64,000 bases of DNA from Paenibacillus sp. Soil787 (GTDB taxonomy: Bacteria; Bacillota; Bacilli; Paenibacillales; NBRC-103111), in the NCBI RefSeq assembly GCF_001429545.1, contig NZ_LMSP01000044.1:106134-170133 (forward strand), written 5' to 3'. The position numbers and the translations under genes are program-made. Below the pieces are notes generated by a model. That model had not been told where the DNA came from. It did no database searches and worked only from the letters and a program-made list of their open reading frames with translations. Positions 26,093-33,930 of this stretch are shown here, piece after piece (position 1 is the first letter of the stretch; each line of letters begins with the position of its first letter).

Positions 26093-26524
26093 TCAATGTT
26101 TGGTTCGACGCAACAGCTGATTAAGAACCTCGGAGAAGACTAGTCCGATCGCGATTGCACCAGATAACAGGAAGGATTTGGCCGCTAGCTGTACGGCAAG
26201 ATCGTAGTGGTTGAGGACGACATTACGCATCGCATCATAGGCTAAGCCGCCGGGTACTAACGGGATAATTCCCGATACACTGAATACTATAACTGGTGTT
26301 TTGTATATTTTCGCAAAAAATTGACTGATAACGGTTACGAAAAAAGAGGCAATCAACGTGGCCAGAATTGGGTCCAAAGGAATCATTTGAATAGAAACAT
26401 ATAACATCCACCCGCACATACCCACGAAGCCGCACTGCAAAAGTGTGCCCTTAGGGACGTTGAAAAGAATAGCGAATGCCGCAGTAGCAATGAAACTCGT
26501 TAAGAGCTGCTCAATCATCATCAT
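26093..26524 (-). CDS. ThrE-type threonine/serine exporter, C-terminal-half subunit (YjjB-like)
   Basis: 143-aa membrane protein with four or five helices, ending in LLRRTKH. The GIIPLVPGGLAYDAMRNVVL signature is the DUF3815/ThrE_2 motif. It starts one base after the stop of the partner gene; three consecutive ATGs lie at 26524-26516. In Gram-negatives the YjjP-YjjB pair exports succinate or amino acids; here an exporter of small organic acids or amino acids is likely. Confidence 0.82.
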   Translation of the reverse strand: MMMIEQLLTSFIATAAFAILFNVPKGTLLQCGFVGMCGWMLYVSIQMIPLDPILATLIASFFVTVISQFFAKIYKTPVIVFSVSGIIPLVPGGLAYDAMRNVVLNHYDLAVQLAAKSFLLSGAIAIGLVFSEVLNQLLRRTKH

Positions 26525-26525
26525 C

Positions 26526-27299
26526 CTAAATTCCCACCCCGTTATTAAATGAAAGTACAAAGGCAATGCCAGCTCCAATGGCAAAAGCAGTTAAGAAGGC
26601 TTCAGCGCCTTTGGAAACCCCAGAAACGAAATGGCCTGCCATCAAATCGCGTACGGCATTCGTAATAAGAAGCCCCGGAACAAGAGGCATGACAGAGCCA
26701 ATAATAATGGTATCAAGCGCATGACCAAACCCCATTTGGACAAACAAGAAAGCCATGATTCCAATGAGTAAGGAAGCGAGAAATTCAGCAAAGAACTTTA
26801 TCGGCACTAACCGGTTAAAATAATTAAGGAATGCGAAGCCAGCCCCGCCAGCTACGAATGCAGGCAGGAAATCATGCCATTTTCCTTGGAACATGATTAA
26901 GAAACAACCGCTTGCAACAGCAGCGGATAGAATCTGAAACCAAGCGGGATAACGCATCTTGGCCACATCAATGTCCTCAAGAAGCCGATAAGCTTCGTTG
27001 GGCGTTAGTTCCCCTTGGCTGATTCGTCTAGAAACAGCATTCACAACCGTGACTTTGCGAAGATCGGTCGATCGAGCGGATATACGAATTAGTCGTGTGG
27101 TCTGCTCAGGTCCATCAATGGAGAAAATGATACCAGTCGGGGTTACAAAGCTATGGGAGTTCGGCACACCAAAGGCTTCCGCGACGTGGGTCATGGTGTC
27201 TTCGACACGATAGGTTTCACCACCGTTTTCCAGCATGATTTTACCAGCCAGTAAACAAACTTGTGCAATTTCGTAGTTCGTAGCAGCAAGATACGCCAT
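26526..27299 (-). CDS. ThrE-type threonine/serine exporter, N-terminal-half subunit (YjjP-like)
   Basis: 257-aa protein with an N-terminal soluble DUF1212 part (LAGKIMLENGGETYRVEDTM, TPTGIIFSIDG, RLIRISARSTDLRKV) and five C-terminal membrane helices with IGSVMPLVPGLLITNAVRDL. In other bacteria ThrE is one protein; here it is split into two adjacent genes. AGGAGAGAAC precedes the ATG. Functions with the neighbouring YjjB-like subunit. Confidence 0.85.
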   Translation of the reverse strand: MAYLAATNYEIAQVCLLAGKIMLENGGETYRVEDTMTHVAEAFGVPNSHSFVTPTGIIFSIDGPEQTTRLIRISARSTDLRKVTVVNAVSRRISQGELTPNEAYRLLEDIDVAKMRYPAWFQILSAAVASGCFLIMFQGKWHDFLPAFVAGGAGFAFLNYFNRLVPIKFFAEFLASLLIGIMAFLFVQMGFGHALDTIIIGSVMPLVPGLLITNAVRDLMAGHFVSGVSKGAEAFLTAFAIGAGIAFVLSFNNGVGI

Positions 27300-27464
27300 G
27301 GTTTGTTCTCTCCTGAAAAAGTATTTGCCAAAAGAATAATATAGCACGGAAACCATTGAAAATCATATGTCTATAACATTTGGTGTACGCCCAACTACAA
27401 TAGGTCATGTTTCCGTATGTTCTTAACAACAAAAGGAAATTGTAAAAGGTAAGTTACTAAGCAG

Positions 27465-27499
27465 AGAGACTTTGATCTCCGATCAAAGATCCCTATATT
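27465..27499 (+). repeat. leader repeat R2 (perfect hairpin element)
   Basis: Nearly identical to R1 (22205-22239), one base different in 35. CTTTGATC and GATCAAAG are perfect 8-bp arms with loop TCC (27471-27489). It ends 3 bp before the AGGAGG that starts the next gene. Confidence 0.75.
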
Positions 27500-27511
27500 A
27501 GGAGGAAGAAC

Positions 27512-28759
27512 ATGAGAGCTTTTAAAAATACCATTCTTGCCGTGTTGACTGTATTACTCATCATAACGAATAGCACGACAATTTATGCAGAAAAGCCTAC
27601 TGAATTGCTTATAGCAGCATTCGTTCGAAATGGCGAATTATGGATTAAAGTCGGTGACAACGAAAGACAACAAACCCGAGGAGCATACATATTAAACCCG
27701 AAATGGTCTTATGACGGCCAGTGGATAGCTTACACAAAGGGCGAACATGAACAGGAGCTTTGGTTATTACAGGTTCAAACTGGACGAAGTCATCTCGCTG
27801 CGCATGAAGGCGGGAGGAACTTTCAATGGCAACCTAACCGGAATTCTCTCGCATTTCTAACCGCGCAGCAGCTTAATTGGATAGATTCTGATGAACTTGC
27901 AAAACCGGAGAAAATTGCAGATGGTATCGGGAATTATTCCTGGTGTCCAGATGGGAGCGGTTTTATAGTTTCGATGGCAGCTAAGCTTTCAAACGACGGA
28001 TGGACACCGGTACGAATAATGAAAATACCATTAACCGCTGATGCTGATCCTAACCTCTTTACGATGTTGTATACGCTGCCCAAGCAATCTGACGATTTTT
28101 TTGCTGTGGACACGAGCATCTTCAAATGGTCTGCAAACAGACGTTGGATTGCTTTCTTGGCTAAACCAACAGCTTCATTGTCGGCCGATGGCAACACATT
28201 ATGTATATTATCTGCAGACGGTTCAGTTTTCAAAACACTCGATCAAATGGTTAACAACGAGATGTGGTTTGAGTGGGCGAGCAAAGATGAGATGCTTGCC
28301 TATATCGAAGGTGTCGGAAGAGAAGCTACAACGAATAAACATTTGAAGGTTTTGCGGATTCCAGACGGGAAATCTGTTTCCTACACACCTAAGGGGTATG
28401 TCGAGCAAAGCTTCACTTGGCGTGGTCTCCAGAATATCGTTACTTCAAGATCCAAAGAAGCGGAATGGTCGATCGACCCAGCTAAACGTCAGTTTCCCTA
28501 TTTGGTTAATGTGAAGCTGAAGAGTCATCAACAGAAACTAATAACGCAGCCTTCAGATACTTACGGTGATTTTAATCCCATTTCTCTTCCCTCACACCAG
28601 TTGGCATGGATTAGATCCAATCGCAGCAAATCAAATGTCTTGGTCGCGGGTCCTCATGGCACAAAAGCTGAAATTTGGATCGAAAACATTGACCTTGGAG
28701 CTAACTACTACGAACAGAGGAACTGGAATACGGTACTGAGCTTTTTTATTGGAAAATAA
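27512..28759 (+). CDS. secreted beta-propeller (TolB/WD40-like) protein
   Basis: 415-aa exported protein with a signal peptide (AVLTVLLIITNSTTIYA). Repeats of the YDGQWIAYTKGEHEQELWLL and GSGFIVSMAAK type give a six-bladed propeller layout: W-S-x-DG-x-x-I-A-Y repeats recur. The R2 hairpin lies in its leader. AGGAGGAAGAAC is the ribosome site. Function unknown; propellers often bind proteins or polysaccharide. Confidence 0.75.
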   Translation: MRAFKNTILAVLTVLLIITNSTTIYAEKPTELLIAAFVRNGELWIKVGDNERQQTRGAYILNPKWSYDGQWIAYTKGEHEQELWLLQVQTGRSHLAAHEGGRNFQWQPNRNSLAFLTAQQLNWIDSDELAKPEKIADGIGNYSWCPDGSGFIVSMAAKLSNDGWTPVRIMKIPLTADADPNLFTMLYTLPKQSDDFFAVDTSIFKWSANRRWIAFLAKPTASLSADGNTLCILSADGSVFKTLDQMVNNEMWFEWASKDEMLAYIEGVGREATTNKHLKVLRIPDGKSVSYTPKGYVEQSFTWRGLQNIVTSRSKEAEWSIDPAKRQFPYLVNVKLKSHQQKLITQPSDTYGDFNPISLPSHQLAWIRSNRSKSNVLVAGPHGTKAEIWIENIDLGANYYEQRNWNTVLSFFIGK

Positions 28760-28838
28760 ACGAATGAGATGCTAGCATGAAAGCAAATGGGCAATAATTG
28801 GTGTATAATGGAATTAAAAATGGTTGTGAGGTTATGCG

Positions 28839-29387
28839 ATGCCGAAGTATATTGCACTGTTGCGAGGAATTAATGTCAGCGGTCAGAAGATGATTAAGAT
28901 GGAAAAGCTGCGAAGCATTTTTGAATCCATGGATTATAAGAATGTGATTACGTATATACAAAGTGGAAATGTTATTTTTGATTGTGAGGAAGGCGACCCT
29001 GCTGTCGTTCGTGATCGAATTGTGAGCGAGCTCAAGGTTCAACTTACTTTCGATATTCCTGTCATCATTCGAACACTAGAAGAATTGCAAGAGGTTGTAG
29101 AGAATACCCCTCACAAAATAGTCAATATAGAAGCCAATGAACAAAGATATATGACCTTTTTATCTCACACAGCGACCGATGCGGCTATCGCCAAATTAGA
29201 AGCTTTTCAAAATGAAGTGGACGAGTTCCGCGTCAAAGGGCTCACCGTCTATTTACTCATTCGTAAAAACTACGGAGAATCAAAGTTCAGCAACAATTTC
29301 ATCGAAAAGAAGCTAGGTGTATCCGCGACAACGCGGAACTGGGAAACTGTGATTAAATTGATTCAACTTGCTGAAGGAGGGAGTTAA
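28839..29387 (+). CDS. DUF1697 family protein
   Basis: 182-aa protein with the DUF1697 start MPKYIALLRGINVSGQKMIKM, then VITYIQSGNVIFD, LTFDIPVIIRT and ATTRNWETVIKLIQL at the C-terminus. Family function unknown. Translationally separate from DUF6157 gene, with a 6-bp gap, so probably one operon. Confidence 0.85.
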   Translation: MPKYIALLRGINVSGQKMIKMEKLRSIFESMDYKNVITYIQSGNVIFDCEEGDPAVVRDRIVSELKVQLTFDIPVIIRTLEELQEVVENTPHKIVNIEANEQRYMTFLSHTATDAAIAKLEAFQNEVDEFRVKGLTVYLLIRKNYGESKFSNNFIEKKLGVSATTRNWETVIKLIQLAEGGS

Positions 29388-29393
29388 TCCATT

Positions 29394-29834
29394 ATGCCCT
29401 ATGAAGATGCACATATGAGTTATAAGGATACATTTATACAGGTTTCTGCTGACTGTCCAGTCGAAGTAGGAATCGTGCCTTCCATGAAAAAGGATAGTAA
29501 AACCGCACATTTGATTCAATACGAGCTGCTGTCTCAAAACCCTTACAAATATACACAAGGCGAGCTTATTTATGAGGTCTATTTGCAGCATAAACAAATC
29601 CCAAAGAGTGAAATTGAAGCTCGTAGTGATGAAATTCGTGAGGAGCTTTTTTCTAAAAACCACCCTTGTTTAAGGGCATCCATGCTTCCAAAGAAGCACG
29701 GTTGGGGTGTGCATTACAATGAAGAAGGCAAAATTGCGATTTACCCCATGGAATCTGAAGCCTACCAGCAATTTGTTGAAGCAGGTGAAGACGGTCCTAA
29801 GTTGTTATTTGCAATGCGAAATTCTCGCGGGTGA
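29394..29834 (+). CDS. DUF6157 family protein
   Basis: 146-aa soluble protein with YKDTFIQVSADCPVEVGIVP, HLIQYELLSQNPYKYTQGEL and ELFSKNHPCLRASMLPKKHG, then WGVHYNEEGKIAIYP. This matches DUF6157. Function unknown. GGAGGG precedes ATG 29394; ATG 29415 is an alternative. A terminator follows. Confidence 0.75.
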   Translation: MPYEDAHMSYKDTFIQVSADCPVEVGIVPSMKKDSKTAHLIQYELLSQNPYKYTQGELIYEVYLQHKQIPKSEIEARSDEIREELFSKNHPCLRASMLPKKHGWGVHYNEEGKIAIYPMESEAYQQFVEAGEDGPKLLFAMRNSRG

Positions 29835-29857
29835 AAGAAATAGGAAGAGAAAACGAG

Positions 29858-29889
29858 GAATCCTTTTATCTAAAAGGGATTCTTTTTTT
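29858..29889 (+). terminator. terminator of the DUF1697-DUF6157 operon
   Basis: GAATCCTTTTA and AAAAGGGATTC arms followed by TTTTTTT. Confidence 0.85.
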
Positions 29890-29966
29890 GTTCAATAATT
29901 GACGGATTAGTAAACAAAATAATATAATGTCTAATATATAATAAACTTTATTAGGAAGTGTTTGTT

Positions 29967-30722
29967 GTGGAGATGTCTGAAATGTTCTGGAAAGCCTCAC
30001 TAGATGAGTGGAAACGTGGCTATGTACAGGAAGATGATGGTTTTATTTGTTTATTATGCGGCAAGAGAACGGAAGTAGGTATTATTTATCCCCAGGATGG
30101 TGTTTTGTATGAGGCAGAACGCTATCTTAAATGGCATATTCAGCATGCGCATGGATCTGTCTTTCAATATTTCATCGGGTTAGATAAAAAGCTTACAGGT
30201 CTGACCGATCATCAGAATAGCCTGCTACAGCTATTTTATGAAGGAAAGAGCGATACTGAAATCCAAAAGGAATTGGCTATTGGCAGTGCCTCAACGATTC
30301 GAAATCATCGATTTGGATTGAAGGAGAAAGAGCGCCAAGCTAAGATTTTTGTGACGATGATGGAGCTGTTGAAAGAGAAGGACCAGCATGCGCCAGCTTT
30401 TGTAGAAATTCATAAAACGGCCAAGATGGTAGATGAACGATATAATATTACCCAAGATGAGTACGAGAAGATCGTTAAGAAGTATTTTCCAGACGGTACG
30501 TCAGGTGAACTAGTCTCATTTTCACAGCAAGAAAAGCACAAAATCGTTGTGCTGCGCGAAATTTCCAAACGATTCGAACAGGAGCGCTTTTATGGAGAAA
30601 AGGAAGTAAACGAGATGATCAAGCCAATCTTCCACGACTATGTGAAAATACGTAGATATTTGATTGAATATGGCTTTCTCGATCGAGAACCAGACGGAAG
30701 TCAATATTGGCTGAAAGGATGA
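29967..30722 (+). CDS. DUF2087 transcriptional regulator with LuxR-like HTH
   Basis: 251-aa protein. A putative zinc-site N-terminus (FICLLCGKRT plus KWHIQHAHG) is followed by a LuxR-type HTH (LTDHQNSLLQLFYEGKSDTE, then ASTIRNHRFGLKEKER) and a C-terminal DUF2087 (HKIVVLREISKRFEQERFYG, VKIRRYLIEYGFLDRE). DUF2087 proteins in Firmicutes are putative regulators. GTG 29967 best fits AGGAA spacing; ATG 29973 also possible. The next gene starts 11 bp downstream. Confidence 0.75.
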   Translation: MEMSEMFWKASLDEWKRGYVQEDDGFICLLCGKRTEVGIIYPQDGVLYEAERYLKWHIQHAHGSVFQYFIGLDKKLTGLTDHQNSLLQLFYEGKSDTEIQKELAIGSASTIRNHRFGLKEKERQAKIFVTMMELLKEKDQHAPAFVEIHKTAKMVDERYNITQDEYEKIVKKYFPDGTSGELVSFSQQEKHKIVVLREISKRFEQERFYGEKEVNEMIKPIFHDYVKIRRYLIEYGFLDREPDGSQYWLKG

Positions 30723-30733
30723 GTAGGAACAAC

Positions 30734-31111
30734 ATGAATAAAAAGGAGCCCAATGAGATGAATCGTAGACAAGAGCTGCAGCAGCAATATAAAGAAACGA
30801 AGAAGGAAGCCGGCGTGTTTCAAGTCCGGAATACGATCAATGGCAAGGTGTGGGTCGTGAGCACGAAGAATTTAAAATCTATGAATGGAAAGCTGATGGA
30901 ATTACAAATGGGCGGAAATCGGAACGAAACTCTTCAGAAGGAGTGGAACGAATTCGGTGGCGATGCCTTCGTAATGGAGGTGCTAGAAGTGCTCAAGGTG
31001 AAGGAAACAGGATATTTCGATGAAAACGATGCGTTGAAAAAGCTGGAAGAGAAGTGGCTTGATGACCTCCAGCCATTTGAGGAGCGCGGATATAATAAGC
31101 GGAAGGTGTAG
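30734..31111 (+). CDS. GIY-YIG-like nuclease family protein
   Basis: 125-aa protein with a Firmicutes GIY-YIG-like fold pattern: AGVFQVRNTINGKVWV(V)STKNLKSMNG resembles G-V-Y-x-I-x-N...G-K...GST-x-N-L, then MGGNRNETLQKEWNEFGGDAF and LEEKWLDDLQPFEERGYN. The usual GIY and YIG residues are substituted (VFQ, VVS), so nuclease activity is doubtful. Two candidate starts, 30734 and 30758; the first follows AGGAA. Operon with the DUF2087 gene. Confidence 0.7.
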   Translation: MNKKEPNEMNRRQELQQQYKETKKEAGVFQVRNTINGKVWVVSTKNLKSMNGKLMELQMGGNRNETLQKEWNEFGGDAFVMEVLEVLKVKETGYFDENDALKKLEEKWLDDLQPFEERGYNKRKV

Positions 31112-31152
31112 GGCGTATCGAATATTTCGTAAGGCGCGAGTTATGTAAGTTT

Positions 31153-31190
31153 AAGAGAGGTTTAGCAGGGATTCTGCTGAACCTCTTTTT
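31153..31190 (+). terminator. terminator after the GIY-YIG-like gene
   Basis: AAGAGAGGTTTAGCAG and CTGCTGAACCTCTTTTT arms form a long stem with a T-run. Confidence 0.85.
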
Positions 31191-31240
31191 GGTATGTAAT
31201 ATTGGAATTTCTATACTGCATATAGCATCACCTGTATAGC

Positions 31241-31331
31241 TAGGTTTATATATCTGGATTTGAGATACTTGACATCACTATTCTGTATTATACATGATAA
31301 CAGGAATCGTTGTAATATGAATGAGCAGACC
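31241..31331 (+). promoter_or_regulatory. promoter element E1 with LysR-type box
   Basis: One of four copies of a conserved ~90-bp element. The LysR-type box ATCTGGATTTGAGAT (31252-31266) follows the T-N11-A rule, and the block TATTCTGTATTATACATGATAAC is shared with E3. It is about 60 bp before a TetR-type palindrome in front of SDR1. Function as a regulated promoter is inferred from position and conservation. Confidence 0.65.
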
Positions 31332-31392
31332 AAGTGTAAAGACATGAGGAAAGCATTTGGAGAGAAGGTCTGCTAATTTTTTAATATAATTT

Positions 31393-31408
31393 CACCTTTT
31401 AATGGGTA
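31393..31408 (+). promoter_or_regulatory. TetR-type operator copy (Op1)
   Basis: CACCTTTTAATGGGTA is a two-mismatch copy of the TACCT-N6-AGGTA palindrome found at the tetR promoter and elsewhere in the window. It lies 42 bp before SDR1. Confidence 0.55.
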
Positions 31409-31450
31409 GAAATAAGGGGTACAAATAAGAAGTCAAAGGAGAAATAACAC

Positions 31451-32188
31451 ATGGATATTCAGGGAAAAGTATTTGTGATAACTGGCGGAAGCAGCGGTCT
31501 TGGGAAAGCTATTGCGATTGAGGTGGTGAGTCGAGGAGCGAATGTTGTCATCAATGGACGCCGCGAACAATCGTTGGCTGAGGCTGCAAAAGAAATCGAT
31601 CCTACAGGAAAACAAGTACGGTTTGTTGCCGGTAATATTTCAGATCCTGCAATCGCGCAGCGCTTAATCGACGAAAGTTTGGCTCACTTTGGACGCATTG
31701 ATACGCTAGTTAATAGTGCAGGAATTTTCATGTCCAAGCCATTTACGGAGTATACAGAAGAGGACTTTGCAACATATTTATCCACCAATGTCGTCGGCTT
31801 CTTCCACGTAACCCAACGTGCAGTGGCTGAGATGCTTAAACAAGGAACGGGACACATTATTAACTTCACGACGAGTCTGGTTGACCAACCGTCGGTTGTC
31901 GTTCCTTCCGTACTCGCCTCATTGACAAAGGGCGGTCTGAAATCAGCGACGAAATCATTAGCAATTGAGTATGCTTCCAAAGGAATACGCGTGAATGCAG
32001 TCTCACCTGGGGTAATTAAAACACCGATGCACCCAGTTGAATCATATGATGATCTAGCTAAACTCCATCCTATGGGACGCATGGGCGAGTCACATGATAT
32101 CGTCGAAGCAGTCTTATATCTGGATGCAGCCAACTTCGTAACTGGTGAGATCCTCTATGTTGACGGCGGACAGAATGCTGGTCACTAA
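31451..32188 (+). CDS. SDR family oxidoreductase 1 (catalytic Tyr replaced)
   Basis: 245-aa Rossmann-fold protein. It has the cofactor motif TGGSSGLG (residues 11-18), an NGRRE NADP(H)-preferring turn, NSAG, and the end FVTGEILYVDGGQ. In the active site, the YxxxK position reads ASLTK: Tyr is replaced by Ala while Lys is kept. Two paralogues (32704 and 36555) share this. E1 and Op1 lie upstream; the tautomerase gene follows after 51 bp. Confidence 0.85.
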   Translation: MDIQGKVFVITGGSSGLGKAIAIEVVSRGANVVINGRREQSLAEAAKEIDPTGKQVRFVAGNISDPAIAQRLIDESLAHFGRIDTLVNSAGIFMSKPFTEYTEEDFATYLSTNVVGFFHVTQRAVAEMLKQGTGHIINFTTSLVDQPSVVVPSVLASLTKGGLKSATKSLAIEYASKGIRVNAVSPGVIKTPMHPVESYDDLAKLHPMGRMGESHDIVEAVLYLDAANFVTGEILYVDGGQNAGH

Positions 32189-32239
32189 GCAAATGTAGAA
32201 GCAGATACAAAATAACTAATTTGAAAGGGGAGAATATCC

Positions 32240-32476
32240 ATGCCGATCGTTACGATCCAAGTGACCCGTGAGGGCACCGCACCAGATCGAGAGTCTATTA
32301 CAGCGGAAGAAAAGGCGGCGCTGATTAAAGGGGCAAGCGAGCTTTTGCTTAACGTTCTGAACAAGCCTTTAGAAGCTACCTTCGTAGTTATTGAGGAGGT
32401 CGACACCGAGAATTGGGGTTGGGGTGGACTACCTGCTTTGGAGTATCGCCGGCAGCTTGCCGATAAGATGAAGTAA
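32240..32476 (+). CDS. 4-oxalocrotonate tautomerase family protein
   Basis: 78-aa protein starting MPIVTIQVTREG; the N-terminal Pro after Met removal is the catalytic base of the family. EVDTENWGWGGLPALEYRR is the conserved C-terminal block. Such enzymes tautomerise enol-keto acids or dehalogenate. GGGGAG precedes the ATG. It forms an operon with SDR1. A decayed copy lies at 37576-37674. Confidence 0.85.
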   Translation: MPIVTIQVTREGTAPDRESITAEEKAALIKGASELLLNVLNKPLEATFVVIEEVDTENWGWGGLPALEYRRQLADKMK

Positions 32477-32485
32477 GCATAGCGT

Positions 32486-32543
32486 CGGCGATTGTTTCCA
32501 TAGACCCGATATGAAGCGCTTATAGGAAACCAGGATTTGCCCG
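32486..32543 (-). pseudogene. lysR gene remnant beside E2
   Basis: On the plus strand, TTGTTTCCATAGACCCGATA and TATAGGAAACCAGGATTTG almost match two separate pieces of the lysR gene at 44209-44240 and 44308-44330, joined by deletion of the ~70 bases between them. It is about 60 bp long and precedes E2, as the intact lysR precedes E3. Confidence 0.7.
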
Positions 32544-32635
32544 TTAGGTTTAGATATCTGTTTTTGAGATACTCGATATCATTATTCTGTATTATGCAGG
32601 ATAACAAGACTTATTGTATGATGAATGAGCAGATG
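32544..32635 (+). promoter_or_regulatory. promoter element E2 with LysR-type box
   Basis: Second copy of the E element. The box is ATCTGTTTTTGAGAT (32556-32570), followed by CGATATCATTATTCTGTATT and a TATGATGAATGAG end (-10-like). The TetR-type palindrome Op2 begins 30 bp later, then SDR2. Confidence 0.65.
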
Positions 32636-32664
32636 AGAAGGTCTGATATTTTTTTAAATATAAA

Positions 32665-32682
32665 CTACCTTTTAATAGGTAG
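32665..32682 (+). promoter_or_regulatory. TetR-type operator copy (Op2), perfect palindrome
   Basis: CTACCTTTTAATAGGTAG, identical to the copy at 56467-56484. Its arms CTACCT/AGGTAG are perfect around TTTAAT. It lies 21 bp before SDR2, overlapping the expected transcript start. Confidence 0.75.
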
Positions 32683-32703
32683 ATCAAAAGGAGAATGGTA
32701 AAA

Positions 32704-33447
32704 ATGAATATTCAAGATATAGTAGCAGTCATTACAGGTGGAAGCAGCGGGATTGGAAAAGCAGCAGCAATTGAACTGGTGAAACGAGGAGCCAATGTAG
32801 TCATTAATGGCCGCCGCGAACAAGCGCTGGTTGAAGCTGCAAATGAAATCGATCCGACAGGCGCACATGTGGCATATGTTGCCGGCGACATTTCAGATCC
32901 CCAAGTAGCTGAACGCTTAATCGGCGAAGCACTTTCGCGCTTTGGACGTATCGACACACTGTTGAACAATGCCGGCATTTTTATAGCGAAACCATTCACG
33001 GACTACACTGTAGCGGATTTTGAATCGGTACTATCCATTAATATGGTAGGATTCTTCCATGTTACTCAGCGTGCGGTGACCGAGATGCTGAAGGCGGGTT
33101 CCGGTCACATCGTCAACATCACGGCAAGCGGAACCACAGAGCAGCCCATCAAAGCCGTGCCATCTGTACTTGCTGCACTGACCAAAGGTGGCTTGAACGC
33201 GGCAACGAAGTCGCTGGCGATTGAGTATGCGGACAAGGGCATTCGCGTGAATGCAGTCGCGCCAGGGATCACCAAAACGCCGATGCATTCGGTTGAGACG
33301 CATGATTATTTGGCACAATTGCACCCAGTGGGCCGAATGGGCGAGGTTCAGGATATTGTTGACGCTATTGTGTATTTAGAGTCCGCAAAGTTCGTGACCG
33401 GAGAGATTCTTCATGTCGATGGTGGTCAAAACGCCGGCCAATGGTAA
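32704..33447 (+). CDS. SDR family oxidoreductase 2 (catalytic Tyr replaced)
   Basis: 247-aa SDR with TGGSSGIG, NGRRE, NNAG and FVTGEILHVDGGQ. The YxxxK position reads AALTK. Very close to SDR3 (36555) at DNA and protein level, with which it shares nearly the same N-terminal 90 residues; the two are recent tandem duplicates. ATG 32704 fits AAGGAG spacing better than ATG 32695. First gene of a long run to 37298. Confidence 0.87.
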   Translation: MNIQDIVAVITGGSSGIGKAAAIELVKRGANVVINGRREQALVEAANEIDPTGAHVAYVAGDISDPQVAERLIGEALSRFGRIDTLLNNAGIFIAKPFTDYTVADFESVLSINMVGFFHVTQRAVTEMLKAGSGHIVNITASGTTEQPIKAVPSVLAALTKGGLNAATKSLAIEYADKGIRVNAVAPGITKTPMHSVETHDYLAQLHPVGRMGEVQDIVDAIVYLESAKFVTGEILHVDGGQNAGQW

Positions 33448-33508
33448 ACAGTAAATAATTTTTTGAATGGGGATAAATACTGAATTCAAAAAAAGGAGGA
33501 TGGCGTTT

Positions 33509-33823
33509 ATGCTGTACGAACTGCGGATTTACCAAGTGGTTCCGGGCCGTATGCAAGCTATACTGGATCGGTTTCGGGATAATACGATAAGAATTTTTGC
33601 TAAGCATGACATGAAGGTAACTAATTTTTGGGTGGATGTAGATGAAACGAAGGACCGGTTGTATTACGTGCTTGAGCATCAGGACATGGATTCGCGTGAA
33701 CGGAACTTCCAGGCCTTTCTTGAAGATCAAGAATGGCTTGAGCTTAAGGAGAGAACCGAACAAAACGGTCCGCTCCATGAGAATATCGATATTGTGTATA
33801 TGAATAAAGCGCCATTTTTCTAA
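33509..33823 (+). CDS. NIPSNAP family protein 1
   Basis: 104-aa dimeric alpha-beta barrel (DABB) protein. MLYELRIYQVVPGRMQAILDR and the end VYMNKAPFF match NIPSNAP; it diverges more from copies 2 and 3, which are almost identical to each other. AGGAGG precedes ATG 33509 by nine bases. Bacterial NIPSNAPs lack a firm function; small-molecule stress roles are proposed. Confidence 0.85.
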   Translation: MLYELRIYQVVPGRMQAILDRFRDNTIRIFAKHDMKVTNFWVDVDETKDRLYYVLEHQDMDSRERNFQAFLEDQEWLELKERTEQNGPLHENIDIVYMNKAPFF

Positions 33824-33930
33824 ATCGAGTAAGATCACAACGGGATCCTCCTATAATGGTAGAGAATATGGAGCAATTTGGTAAGTTGGAAGCTTTTTTT
33901 GGGGCAAAAAAAGGAAATGAGGTGGACGAC

